Shown here: piece after piece, positions 1 through 11,290 of the stretch
How the letters are laid out: every line of letters begins with the position of its first letter
Numbering within the stretch: the first letter of the stretch is position 1
Assembly: GCF_030272615.1 (NCBI RefSeq)
Contig: NC_081409.1
Location: forward strand, 910,801,330 to 910,865,329
Direction of reading: 5' to 3'
Source of the DNA: Cryptomeria japonica
Lineage: Eukaryota > Streptophyta > Pinopsida > Cupressales > Cupressaceae
Length of the DNA stretch: 64,000 nt
Notes under the pieces: generated by a model
Seen by the model: only the letters and a program-made list of their open reading frames with translations
What the model was told of the DNA's origin: nothing
Database searches by the model: none
Position numbers and translations under genes: made by a program

Positions 1-262
1 CATATCCCTTATCCTATCTATTCATATCTTCTATCATCCAATTCTTTCTACAATCTTGCTTCACTCTAATCCATATCCCTTATCCTATCTATTCATTTCT
101 TCTATCATCCAATTCTTTCTACAATCTTGCTTCACGTCATCCATATCCCTTATCCTATCTATTCATTTCTTCTATCATCCAATTCTTTCTACAATCTTGC
201 TTCACTCTAATCCATATCTATCTATCTTATCTATTCATTGCTTCCATCATCCAGTGCTATCT
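1..262. repeat. Tandem repeat, about 70-bp unit, 3.5 copies
   Basis: Units starting with catatccct recur at 1, 72 and 142 (periods 71 and 70). A fourth, diverged unit begins near 212. The units are C+T-rich on this strand and nearly identical apart from the tcactctaat versus tcacgtcat junction. The array may continue left of the window. Short ORFs across it are by-products of the repeat. Confidence 0.85.
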
Positions 263-416
263 ATATCCTATCTCTATCCATATCCCCTTTTTCATCCTTG
301 ATCTTGATCAAAACTATGGACAAAAAATCTATTTCCACCTCAATGGTTCAGTCATCCATTCATCCATTCCTTCTCTTGATATACATTGGGGAAACCAAAT
401 ACATCTTTCTTCTAAT

Positions 417-540
417 CCAAAAACTCAAAAAAATCAAAATATCCAAAAACTCAAAAAAATCAAAATATCTAAAAAACTCAAAAAAATCAAAATATCCAAA
501 AACTCAAAAAAATCAAAATATCCAAAAACTAAAAATCAAC
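417..540. repeat. Tandem repeat, about 26-bp A-rich unit, about 5 copies
   Basis: The unit alternates ccaaaaactc and aaaaaaatcaaaatat. One copy carries tctaaaaaactc instead of tccaaaaactc. It lies in the Gyp-A 3' region. Confidence 0.85.
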
Positions 541-2559
541 AAAATCAAAAAAAAATCAAAGCATGAACACATGGACCATCCATCAAATCAGATCAACAAC
601 AGGAAAACTCTCAAAGTCTGCAATCAAACTTATCACATGTCTTGTTAATCAATTCATTACTTGAAATCAACATCAACATCAAACATGTCTTATATAGGGA
701 TAGGTACACTCAAAACCAGACAGATCGGTCTTATACGGGGTACTCACTCTTTGAAACTAGACATTCCTATCAATCATCAAGTCTTGATAATCAATCCATC
801 CATCAACATCATTTTTCATCAAAGCAGAGTGACAAACAAACCATTAAAACTATTTCTCGAGCTAAATTTGTGCCAAAACAAAAGTTGTCAGAATCCTAAA
901 CAAATCGCACGATAAAAGATGTCTCTCTTATCATAATCCGGAGACCTCATCATCAGTATCAACAAAATCCTTTACCATCTTACGGATTTTTATCTCAAAA
1001 ACACTTGTTTAAAATTTTCAAATTGTCAAATCAAGTTTCTAGATCGGGAGGCTTTTATCCATATCATTTGACACACTTTGTCATGAAGGGGCATCTAAAC
1101 CTTCACTTTGATAGAGTAAGATTTGAAATTTTCAAAAACAAGAATCAACTGAATCCAAACCAATCAAAGGAAACCATTGATCACTCATGCATGACTAATC
1201 CCCTTATTCTGAGAAGAAAGAACCTTTATCGTAACATCACGTTGAAGAAACAACAACCTAATTTTTCCAAATTCATCAAGAGAAATAAATTTTTATACAT
1301 CAATCATCAACCAAATCAAAACAATGACATCAACCAGTATGACTGCTGAATTTTATTCTAGTTAGCCTTATCTTTATCAATTGATGGTAGTACATGTTTC
1401 ACAAATCATATTGTACATATCATATCCACCCATCTGAGGCATCACCAGAAATTCACAAATGCTTATCAATCTTGGACATACTTAGTGTAGTCACTGTCCT
1501 TGGTTTATCTGAAACAATTATCCAAATAATATCCCACCATGGCTTGGTGATCAGTGTACATATCCATATCAAAGTAGTATCAACAATAAGGGGCAAAATC
1601 CTGACCTCGCTTGGGGCATTTCGCCTTCAAGATTTTCAACATCAGACCAAAAACGTAGCAAGACAACAAGGATCAAAACAACTAACAAATAACAAATGAC
1701 AATGCAAGAAGGCTAAACATCACAGACTTGAACTGATTTCAACTAAACAAAAATCTATTTGCAAGATGTTTTAATTGACAAGAATACATTCCAAATAGCA
1801 TGCATGCTTACTTATGGTTGTTAATTTTTGCTTATCATATCTCCTAAGTGACTCAAGGATGTCTTACGACTAGAGAAGCAAGGAAGGAATGTGATGTTTT
1901 ATTTGTCTTCTATCTATGAGTGAAGTCTTTTATCATGTAAATTTGTCCTATGAAGAAATCAGGTGGCATATTGCTGAGGACATTTCGGATTTGTATGAGA
2001 CAAAGGTTAACTCTTGTCTATTTATGCAAGCAACACTCAGGTCATCTTGGTTCAATTATACCTTGATGCTTGTGTCATCTTACAATATCAAAATCCATGT
2101 AAGCTATACTCAGGTCATTATGGTTTAATTATACCATGATGCTTGTATTAACTTTCAACAAATCAAGGCTCGATGATGAAAACAAAGGAAGCACTAGCAC
2201 TTTGATCACAATAGATGGCAACATTGAGAATGAGAATGCATATTAAGCTTTGCATTAGCTGCACATCATTATCATCTTAATCTTGCATTAAGTTGCATAT
2301 CATTTTAATCTTTCATTTATTTTCTCATCATTATCATTATCATACATCTCATTTTCAAGATACATCTCACATCTCATAAATCAAAGCAATGCATCATCAC
2401 ATTTTTCTTATCATCAATCATACATTCACAACATAATCAAAATCAAGAGCATTATTATCTAAGCATCAAATAATCCTCATAAAATCTCAGATCGAAACAT
2501 AATCCATATCATTCATCATTCATCATTGCATCCCCCACATGCATATCTATCGCACCATC

Positions 2560-2785
2560 ATGGAATCTTCATCATTCTTCCAACCTATCTTCTATCATTC
2601 TTCTAAACTATCTTCATCATTCTTCCAACCTATCTTCTATCATTCTTCTAAAATATCTTCTATCATTCTTCTAAACTATCTTCATCATTATTCCAACCTA
2701 TCTTCTATCATTCTTCTAAACTATCTTCATCATTCTTCTAAACTATCTTCATCATTCTTCCAAACTATCTTCTATCATGTCTTAT
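2560..2785. repeat. Tandem repeat of 21-bp and 42-bp pyrimidine-rich units
   Basis: Alternating blocks of tcttcatcattcttcc, aacctatcttctatc and attcttctaaactatc recur about ten times with unit swaps, giving a higher-order 42-bp pattern in places. The array runs directly into the 46-49-bp array to its right. Confidence 0.75.
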
Positions 2786-3245
2786 ACAGGATGTATCTTT
2801 CCTAAAACCAGATGTTTTGATCAGCTCTTATACAGGATATATCATTCCTGAAACCAGATGTATTGATCAGCTCTTATACATGATATATCGTTCCTGAAAC
2901 CAGATGTTTTGATCAGCTCTTATACAGGATATATCGTTCTTGAAACCAGATGTTTTGATCAGCTCTTATACAGGATATATTGTTCCTAAAACCAAGCGTT
3001 TTGATCGGTCTTATACAGGATATCTCGTTCCTAAAACCATACACTCGATCATTCATGTGTTATACAGGCGGTATCATTCCTGAAACCAGACGCTCAATCA
3101 TCCATATCTTATACAGGCGGTATCATTCCTGAAACCAGATGCTCGATCATCCATATCTTATACAGGTGGTATCGTTCCTGAAACAAGACGCTCGATCATC
3201 CATGTCTTATACAGGAGGTGTCATACCTGAAACCAGACCTGATCT
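2780..3245. repeat. Tandem repeat, 46-bp then 49-bp unit, about 10 copies
   Basis: The core cttatacaggatatatc...cctgaaaccaga repeats with a 46-bp period at about 2825, 2871, 2917 and 2963. From about 3061 a variant (tatacaggcggtatcattcc) repeats with a 49-bp period. A degenerate single copy of the same core occurs at about 690-765. The shift from one unit to a related longer one suggests turnover by unequal exchange. Confidence 0.85.
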
Positions 3246-3409
3246 TAATCTGATCAATCTTAATCTCAATCCAATCAATCTAATCAATCTTATCAAACCC
3301 ATGCATGTCATCACTATCCACTCTTTTATCTTACAAACAACATTCTTCTTCTTTCGAGAGATCATTCGTGCCTTGTGTGCAGGAACGATCTCCCAAGGGG
3401 GAATTATCA

Positions 3410-3640
3410 TATCAAATCTCAACATCAATTTCATATCAGTTTCATATCAAATTTTCATATCAAATCAATTCTTCATATCTGGGGCATCATCAATATCGCT
3501 CATCAAATCTGGGGCATCATATCGACTTTTCATATCAAATCAATTTTTCATATCCACAACATCATATCAACTTTTCATATCAAATCAATTTTTCATATCC
3601 ACAACATCATATCGATCAAATTTTGACATCATATCCAATA
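3410..3640. repeat. Tandem repeat, about 45-bp unit, next to the PPT
   Basis: Blocks of catatcaaatcaattttt, catatccacaacatcat and aaatctggggcatcat recur. The clearest period is 45 bp (starts at 3526 and 3571). The aaatctggggcatca block is shared, in reverse complement, with the PPT-proximal part of Gyp-C (about 44140-44350), which supports a common family. Confidence 0.7.
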
Positions 3641-3646
3641 GATTTT

Positions 3647-3692
3647 CTTTGAATCAACATGTGATCACACGTTAACTCAAAGAGGGGCAAAA
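3647..3692 (+). promoter_or_regulatory. Gyp-A PPT with abutting 36-bp hairpin
   Basis: The polypurine tract aaagaggggcaaaa (3679-3692) primes plus-strand DNA synthesis and is followed at once by the LTR start TGTAGAC. Its first bases close an inverted repeat: CTTTGA at 3647-3652 pairs with TCAAAG at 3677-3682, around the inner palindrome TGTGATCACA at 3660-3669. The hairpin role is inference; the PPT is standard. Confidence 0.8.
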
Positions 3693-4697
3693 TGTAGACA
3701 CCTAAAAGTTGCACAATGAATTAAGTGAATTTTATTCATTTAATTATTCTTAATTCTTCCTATTAATTAAATTAAGATTTAATTAATATACCCTTTTTCT
3801 ATCTAAGCCATTTAACTAAATACCCTCCCTCTAGCCATTTTAATTAAATTTACATTTAATTAAAGATATCAATTTATCCCCTTTCCCATTTTAATTAAAT
3901 CTACATTTAATTAAAATCTCATTTGCGTTTAAATAAATCTAAATTTATTTATAAATCCCCCCACTTGCAAAATCCTACAAATTCAAGTTGCAACCAAATT
4001 AAAATAAAGCAATTTATTTTAATTAATTCTATTTTACCTCACCCACTTGCATTTTCCTACATCTACCACTTGCACCCTAAATCCTATTCCTAATTTCTTC
4101 TAGACCCTTCTAATCACTTCTAAATTAACCTAACCCATCTTCTAAACTTTGTCACATCCCTAAACAAAGGGAAGTCACTTCTCAAATCCTCAAAGTCTTT
4201 GATAACCATTAAAGGCTTCAAGTCTTCAACCACTTAATATCCCCAAAGTCTCCCAAACCATTAATGGTTAATTCAACCCTCTTACATGGTTAGAGACTTT
4301 TTGCCTAACTTAACCTTTATCCAACCCAAGGGTCTCATCAAGCCTTTAATGCTTTGACCATGATTATCTCTTAATCATTTGCACAAGAGTTTATCCTTGG
4401 ATTAACTCTTAATCCAATGGGTAATCTTAACTTAAGCTTGACCCTTACCCTCTAGATAACCATGAGGTCTTCTCAGGCATTTAATGTCTCCAACCCCTTT
4501 TCTCAACCAATCTTATGTTGTCATTTGTCACCATTTCATTGGTGCCAAATGCAAACATGGATTCCCAACTTTCAATCTTGACCCTTGTTAAGATTATCCA
4601 ATCTTGACCATCCATTGCCCTGTTTTCCCTATAAATAGAGTCCATTCCTTATTCAAAAAAATCAAGTCTTTGTGCATCAAACTTATAGTCTCATAAT
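3693..4697 (+). repeat. Gyp-A 3' LTR, left segment
   Basis: It begins TGTAGACACC directly after the PPT. A TATA box (CTATAAATAGAG) lies at about 4629-4640. The sequence is clearly related to the Gyp-C LTRs read on the minus strand, for example the stretch around 4100-4190. It stops at 4697, where Gyp-B is inserted, and the remainder continues at 12576. Left plus right segments give about 1397 bp, close to the 1404-bp full LTR of Gyp-C. Confidence 0.85.
4693..4697. repeat. Target-site duplication of Gyp-B, left copy
   Basis: ataat precedes the LTR start at 4698 and recurs at 12571-12575 directly after the other LTR. Five base pairs is the usual duplication length for Ty3/Gypsy integration. 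Confidence 0.9.
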
Positions 4698-5952
4698 TGT
4701 AAAGCGGAAAATCACGATCGAACCCTAAGTGTTCCCCCCACCACTCCAAGGAGAGAGAAAGGGGGTCACTAGGGTTGACGGTTTTCACTTAGGGGAGACT
4801 TTACATTCAAAAGAGGGGTTGAAACCCACAAGATCCAATCCCACACAATGCAAGATTGGATTCTAAATGAGTTTCAAGGGTTATGACAGCAAGGCTACCC
4901 TCTTTTGTAAAGAATGTAGATAGAAGGATTAAGCTAGGAATGCATAGAAAGTGAGAAAGATTCACTTATAAACAGAGATAGGAATATGGGATGAAGTTGC
5001 GGACCTGGAATTAGCAGTAAAAAGTCGAGATGATGTTGTCCTGCAAATTTGAGCAAAAGTTGACGGGACGATGGTGCCCGGCATGCACATGGTCCTCCGA
5101 AATATCCGCGGAACGAAGGGGGATCTGTTCATCTCTGCACAAGGATTCCAGATCTTCAATTACAGTCGCATACCTGCAACCTACACACAAAAAAGAGAGG
5201 ACGATTGGGGGGTTAGGGATTAGGGGTTTGCCCTTAGGTCAAACACCGGTTTTGGAATTAACCAAGAAATGAGAATGCTGTAAATGTAAATGTTTGTAAT
5301 GTAATAAAGTACTGATACCTTGTTGTAAGAATGTTTGTATTCTTACATGCGAAGGTGTAAATGTTGTTGTATGTTGTATGTTGTATGTGGTATGTAATCT
5401 CCTCTTCAATGGTTGAATCCTTGTCTTCAATGCAACACTTAGCCTTGAATGGAGACTTAGAATGATCAATTGCTTGAAGGAATGATTGAATGCTTGAATG
5501 CTTGAATGCTTGAATGTTTGAATATCGTTTCCGCATCTTGTACACATATGTCCTTTCTCTTTCTTCTACCCTTTTTGAGAGGGGAAATGTAGTTTATATA
5601 CTTGCCAATTAGGGTTGAAAGACTGATTTTTCTGACCTTAGGCCGACCTGGGAAGATTATTTTCCAATTTGCAAACATAAAGACCCGAGACCCAAAAGAT
5701 ACCGGGCCCAAAAATAGGGCCAGGGACGAGGGCGCTAGGCGCCATGGTCTTGGGGGACCAGGGCGCTGGGTGCCATGGTCCCACCTCCAGGGACAGCAGG
5801 GTGCAAGGAGGATCAGGCCAGGGTGCTGAAAAATGCAGTTTTTGATGTCATGAACAAGTTTCAGGGTCTCCATTTAGGTTCCGTGTTGCATCGCCATCGT
5901 GAAGACCCAAATGCAGTCAAAATTGCAAGTGTCATAATTTTAGGACGCTACA
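4698..5952 (-). repeat. Gyp-B 3' LTR
   Basis: The LTR is 1255 bp and ends ...ggacgctaca at 5952 (LTR start TGTAGCGTCC on the minus strand). A TATA element (tatataaa on the minus strand) lies at 5593-5600. It contains a 31-bp GC-rich repeat in two copies (5724-5784) and a TGCTTGAA run at about 5482-5520 that is longer than in the other LTR. Confidence 0.92.
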
Positions 5953-6006
5953 TTTAGCCCCCACTTTAGCGGGAGTATAAGCGTACGCTTATACTTTCAG
6001 TAAAGT
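5953..6006 (-). promoter_or_regulatory. Gyp-B PPT with abutting 44-bp hairpin
   Basis: On the minus strand the tract ctaaagtgggggctaaa runs into the LTR. ACTTTA (5963-5968) pairs with TAAAGT (6001-6006), and between them lies a perfect 22-bp palindrome (5974-5995, half-site AGTATAAGCGT). The hairpin therefore overlaps the 5' end of the PPT, as in Gyp-D. Confidence 0.8.
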
Positions 6007-6696
6007 ACAAGGAAACAACATTGAAAAACTTTCACCACGTCAAGGAGGCAAGATACACCAAGCCCCTAGTGGACTAAGGATCTTACGACTTCGATTGATA
6101 AAGTAAAAGGGAAGATCACGAGGGAGAACCATGACTGTTAGTAGTAAGGTTCCCTCACTATGAGTCATGCAAGAGAAATACCAAAAATTTTCAAGGCAAC
6201 GCTAAGTTCGCCAAGAAATTTTCAAGTATCCTGAAGGGATAGACGGGGTGTATGCCCTCCTACGTTAAAGCAATCGCACACGCCTCAACGGGGGTGATTG
6301 CTTTAAGGTAGTGATACACATAAGAAATAAGAAGGGAAAGGAGCACGTTATCACAAAGATTTAGCCCCCAAGTGTGAGATAAACCCAAGGATAATAGACA
6401 CAAAACACAAAGCATGAGGTGACTTCGCTTTCCTCGGGGTCAGTATGCTATATGATAATTCATGTATATCATATGTATGTATGCATAATTGTTCTTCATT
6501 CCCCAATCAAGGAAGGTCACCTAGAAGAAGGGAACACATGTGTCTTTTGAGTCAACATGAGAGAGACCAAAAGAGATCTCAATGCTTTGCATCGTCCTCA
6601 AGTAGACAACACTAAGGACAACAAATAGAAGAATGAGAATAACACATAGAAGAAGTAACAAAAGAGAGGAGGAGAGAGTCTGATATGCTAATGAAA
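6007..6696 (-). other. Gyp-B noncoding tail between ORF and PPT
   Basis: About 690 bp without a supportable ORF or retroelement domain on either strand. It occupies the place where RT, RNase H and integrase would be found in an autonomous element. No repeat or remnant pol motif is recognisable. Confidence 0.6.
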
Positions 6697-7452
6697 CTAG
6701 TCTAGCATGTCATCTACCCCCCGATCTTGTTGATCAATGTTTCGAGAAGGCAGGGAACACACTAGAGGAGGAACATCCAACACAGCAGATGGAGCTATCA
6801 CAAGATCCAAACAAGGGCTATGTTCATGTTCCAAGCCACATTGTTCTTGTCTAGGAGCTAGGATAAGTGCTTTAGAAAATTCGTTAGATAAATGGTTATC
6901 AACATCAACATATTCATATTCACTATCAAAAGCAAGAGAAGTAACATTTTCATCATGAATAACATTTTCATCTATATCATTATCAAGATTTATAAAAATA
7001 GGATCTTTAACTTGCATGGGATCAAGACCATCATGCATCTTATGTTTAGGAGATTTTGGAGAAAATGGAATAATGCTTGTTGAAGGTGTTTTTGGAGATT
7101 GCAAAGTTTGAGAAGCAGCTGCCTGAGCTCTAAGACGACGCTTTCGTCGGCGTTCACGTGTAGAATGATTTCATCTAGTCTTAGTAGGAAGTGGAGAAAA
7201 TTGAGGAGGAGGAATGTTCTCATCCTTATCACTTGGGTGTTTAGGTTGTGGTCTCTTAGGCTGGATAATAGGAGAAGAGGAAGGTCTCTTCTCTCCATAA
7301 GAGGAAGAAGGAGGAACTGCTCCATATAAAGGAGGAATATTTGGTTTAGGAAGGAGACCAAGTCCATCATGACGAGGAGGTATAGGTCTACTTTTAGAAA
7401 GTTTATTAGACATAGACATAGTCACATCCATATGAATGGGTTGGGAATCTTC
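6697..7452 (-). pseudogene. Gyp-B polyprotein C-terminal extension
   Basis: This continues the gag-protease frame without a frameshift after the TAA at 7453-7455, and is itself cut by a TGA at 7171-7173. The first part (7431-7174) is proline- and serine-rich, with runs such as PPRHDGLGLLPKPNIPP. Just after the TGA comes a basic stretch, RERRRKRRLR, that could be a nuclear-localisation or RNA-binding patch. The last about 135 residues are acidic and end ...DDMLD. No similarity to RT, RNase H or integrase is visible. Whether it is a rearranged remnant or a functional replacement for pol cannot be told from the sequence. Confidence 0.6.
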
Positions 7453-8739
7453 TTAAGGAAAGACATTAGTTTTATCTTTCAAAGGAAGAACTTCCTTCTC
7501 AAGAATGATAGGAATATCAAGTTTGGGTGTTCTAGGTTCACTTAGAGATAGGATCATATCTGTTTTCCACTTTTGATAAGATTTGAAAAGATGATCACTT
7601 CGCGGAGGAAGAGATTGGAATTGTTTAGGCCAAAAATAATCAATAGGAACGCTAGAAGTTCTTTCAGCTGGTTTAAAGAGACTATGATTGACAGTAATAA
7701 CTTCACCATTATGGGGAAATTTCAAACACTTGTGAATAGGAGAAGCAATAGCTTTCATGGAAGATAGCCAAGGATAGCCTAGCTTCACACGAAATTGTTC
7801 GGAAGATGGAATAATAGCAAAGCTCACATCAAGGGATTTGTTATGGACCTCAATAGGTAATGTAATAGAACCAATTGCAGGAGAAGAAAATGCATCAAAT
7901 AATTTCACAACCACGTTTGTTTTGTCATAGATCACTTGATTCAATTGCAAAGTAAAAAGGAATTCTTCAGTAATAACATTAACCATGCACGAAGGATCAA
8001 TAAGCACTCCACGACAAGGTGTATTCTTGACTTTTGCAACTATGTATAAAGGACCATCAGGTGCCCTAATAGTTTCACTAGAATCAAATGTGATGGAAGG
8101 TTCTTTAGGGTTCTCTTGCTGCTCGACAAAGTTAATCACATTCGGAGTCATAGACACAAGACCATCAGATGAGAAAGAGGAATCATTAGTCTCAATCGCA
8201 TTAGAGGTATGAGAAGGTAATGGATCAGTAAAAATCTTAAGATTTTGGTTAGGAGGAGCTATAGATGTATTGCCTTTATCATTCACTCCTAAAATAGAGA
8301 TAGTATTATTATCAATCAAATCTTGAATTTTACCCTTTAAAGCAAAACATTTTTCAGTATCATGCCCAGGTTGACGATGAAATTGACAAAAAGATTTGTT
8401 ATCAAAATAGGGTGAATTAATCTTTATAGGATCGATTTTCTTTATAGGAGGGAGAGTAAGCACATTTTGTTCCAATAACTTATTCATAATACTATGCAAT
8501 GATTCATTCAAAGGAGTAAACTTTCTTTCTTTCTTGAAAAACTTAGAAATAGGAGGCACACCTGATGCTGCATTCACATTGTTGTTGATGATGTTTTCAT
8601 TGAATTTAATGGACTCTCTATTCGGTTTAAACTTCCCAAATGGTTGTTGACTACTATCACCCTTATCACTCGGAGCCATAGGATTTGCTTGTTCCATTTG
8701 ACTCACAGTCAGTTGATAATTGTGAAGAGTTGCACACAA
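7453..8739 (-). pseudogene. Gyp-B Gag C-terminus with zinc-knuckle-like motif and aspartic protease
   Basis: This is in frame with gag, separated only by a TAG at 8740-8742. About 118 residues after that stop is a knuckle-like motif CQFHRQPGHDTEKC, of the CxxH...H...C type common in Tat-type Gag. A retropepsin-like domain follows at about residues 228-350 of this segment: a hydrophobic GVLID, then VNVITEEF, a later FAIIPSS, and LGYPWLSSMKA, which corresponds to the LGxPWL motif of Gypsy proteases. The catalytic triplet reads D-P-S rather than D-S/T-G, so activity is doubtful. It would have cleaved the Gag polyprotein. Confidence 0.8.
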
Positions 8740-10128
8740 CTATTGGAAAGAAGTAAACTCAGAAAACAGAAGTTTGTCTCGAATATCTTTTTGTAAATTA
8801 GAAATAAAGATTCTTTGAATATCATTGTCAGGCACTGGAAAAGAAATTTGAGCATACAAATGCTTATATCTACCAATGAAATCAATCACTTTTTCTTTAA
8901 CACCTTGTTTACAATGCATTAAATCAATCAAAGTAACTTTAGGACTTATATTGTTTTGAAATTGTTGAATGAAAGCATTTGCAAGTTGTTTGAAAGAAGT
9001 AATAGAATAAGAAGGCAACGAGCAATACCATTGTAGGGATTTATCTCTTAATGTCCTAGTAAACAGTTTTGCAAGCAACCTTTGGTCATAAGCAAAATCG
9101 GTACATATTGTTTGAAAAGTCTTAACATGTGTTAGAGGATCACCTTTACCATTATAAAGCTCCAAATTCGGGATTTCAACATGCTTAGGAGGGATAGATC
9201 GAACAATGTCAAGAGAAAGTGGGCTCGCAACATCAAATGTGGGCACACTAAACTTAGATTGATTCATAGAGGCAATTTGTTGCTGTAAAGAAGAGACAGT
9301 TTGTGCAAGATTGTTAATGGTCGCTTTAGTCGAAGAGTTCATATTAGATGTGTTAGATTGTGATGGAGGTATTATGTTATTGAAAGAAGGTATTGATTGA
9401 GAGTAAGGTGGCGGGACACTATGATAGTTAGTCATAGGAGAGGATTGGAAAAGAGGAGCACTACAAGGCGGAATGGAATGGTTGAATGAATTTCCCCCTT
9501 GTGTCATGTTCATTTGTGGAGATGTAATAGGAACACTCATTGAAGGAATGAATGAAGAAGTCGGATTGAATGAAGGCAGAGGGTTAATTGAAGAAGAAGG
9601 ATTGCCCCCATGACTGGTGATCACAGGCAGAATGTCTTGTATTGAAGTGGTCATTATGTTTGATGTAAAAGTAGGTATACTAGCAATAGAAGTTGTTAAA
9701 GGAATAAAATGATTGACTTGAGTAGGAGGTTGTGTATAACCTAAAGTTTCGGCACAACTCTTCATAGGCATCACATTTGAATCCACAATGTGTGCAATAC
9801 CATGCAAAATATCAATTCCATTCTTATCACTTTGAACCATACGTTTTAGACCCTCAATTAATGAAAGAGCTTGACTATCGAGATACTCTTGAGACATCCA
9901 TTGCTGAAAATCATCAAATTGGTTATCCAATTTCAAAAGTTGTTCTACAGAAACCTCATGAAGAGCTTCTTCATCATTAAGAGGATTAGAGGAATTACCC
10001 ATGTCCTCGTTAAAAAGGCCATTCAAATTAGGTTCCATCTCCTCAGTAATTAAACCTTGGAAAGACTTAATTCTAAGGCTTCGTCTAACGGGAATGGTGT
10101 AAGTAGGGCTTATTGTTGTAAAACTCAT
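8740..10128 (-). pseudogene. gag: Gyp-B gag (Retrotrans_gag family)
   Basis: The frame is 462 codons from an ATG at 10128 (MSFTTISPTY) to a TAG. Residues 1-120 are charged, about 130-300 form a long low-complexity Ser/Pro/Asn linker, and about 315-462 form the Gag core. Recognisable core pieces are LELYNGKGDPLTHVKTF, LQWYCSLPSYSITSFKQL and a final KEKVIDFIGRYKHL block, as in plant Gypsy capsids. The TAG lies inside the conserved core (FTSFQ*LCATL), and the frame continues unbroken beyond it, so it is a point-mutation stop (CAG to TAG, a CHG methylation context) rather than a natural end. The role is assembly of virus-like particles. Confidence 0.85.
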
Positions 10129-11290
10129 GCACTAGAGAGAGAGAGAGAAGATTTTGAATTTAGAGGTAGCAAATTTCAATAAAATCAGCCAATCTCCTAG
10201 ATTTAGGCTGTTAAATGCAATCACGACAATCTCCCGAAATTTCGGGAAAAATGTTTGGGACCGTGGCGAACGGAGTGCACACGGTCCTCGCAACTTTTTT
10301 TGAAATTTTCAGGGATGAAAGTTATGATGATTTTAAAGCTAATCTGAAAAAATTGAGTGATTTTACGATCTGTAGATAGGCCAAATTAAAGTTGCAATCT
10401 CAAAATTGAACCCTACCAAGATTGTTGAAAAATGCAAAATTTGAATTTTGAAAAAGAGAGGGAAACAAAAATTTTGAATTTTATGATTTTAGAGGGAATA
10501 CTAAGAGTAATGCAAGCTTTGAAATTTAAAAGTTGACTCAATTTCACGCAAAATTCAATTTTGAAAGTGGAAATCAAGATTGTTGTAATTAAACATTTAA
10601 TTTCGAAAGTCACAAATTGCAAGAATTTGAATAAAGCACTGAAATTTTGAATGAATGCCAACACACTTTTAAGATTTAGAACAGTAAGAACACAATTTTG
10701 ACACAAAATTTCAATTTCAACAATTTTTGAATGATTAGAAGCCTTAATCCAAGCAATCACTAGACCAACTTTGACTTTAATTTTGAAAGTGTTAGAATTG
10801 ATAAAATCAGCCAAAATTTTGGATTTTAGCAGAAAAATACAGTAAGATCTAACTCCCGAAATTTTGAAAAAAATGTTCGGGACTATGGCACCCGGGGTGC
10901 ACACGGTCCTCGCAACTTTTTTCCAAATTTTCAGGGATGAAAGATATTATGATTTTATTGCAGAATCCAAAGTTACAGCTGATTTGGAAATGTTTTGATC
11001 AGTGAAATTATCAGTCAAAGGTTGAATCAAGAGGGTTTTAAAAATTAGGGTTTTGACACTTAACCACTTAATTTTCAGAATTAAAGCACAAATATGAATT
11101 GACAATTTGTAATAGAAGGGTAGATCTGAAACAAGCATTAACCATTAAACATTTCACAAGCTTAATTACTAAAAAGAAAATTTAGGGTTTTTATGCATTC
11201 ACCTCTAAAATTTGCAAAAGATCAAACATGGAAATGTAATTAAGGAAGCAAATTTTTCAGATCTAACCATGAATAATCAGAAAGGATGTT
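10129..11290 (-). other. Gyp-B 5' leader with internal duplication and palindrome
   Basis: This is untranslated sequence between PBS and gag. A block of about 110 bp occurs twice, at about 10227-10335 and 10845-10958, sharing gtgcacacggtcctcgcaac and a following attttcagggatgaaag. A shorter relative of the block (gcatgcacacggtcctccg) lies inside both LTRs. The gag-proximal copy contains a perfect 16-bp palindrome at 10232-10247 (half-site TCCCGAAA), about 105 nt upstream of the gag ATG. I see no ORF worth calling. Confidence 0.6.

Larger units (their letters stand above)
1..3692 (+). mobile_element. Gyp-A: 3' noncoding internal region of a Ty3/Gypsy element
   Basis: No retroelement protein domain can be read here. 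The region is assigned to Gyp-A because it runs directly into a PPT and 3' LTR at 3679-3693. In addition, 2028-2150 and about 2280-2380 match, in reverse complement, 48210-48090 and about 47990-47800 of Gyp-C, which lie between pol and the 3' LTR of that element. Stretches not covered by the tandem arrays listed separately (about 560-2530) are AT-rich and hold only short ORFs that I regard as chance. The 5' LTR and coding region would lie left of the window. Long 3' untranslated regions rich in tandem repeats are a known property of plant Tat/Ogre-type elements. Confidence 0.7.

Noticed and set aside
238-648. 136-codon ORF rich in Lys and Asn
   Set aside because: It is generated by the 26-bp A-rich tandem repeat.
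2780-3245. CRISPR-like array
   Set aside because: Units are directly tandem with diverging sequence and no unique spacers; plant context.
7985-8212. 75-codon + strand ORF and similar + strand ORFs across 6700-10130
   Set aside because: They are antisense shadows of the well-supported Gyp-B gag-protease frame.
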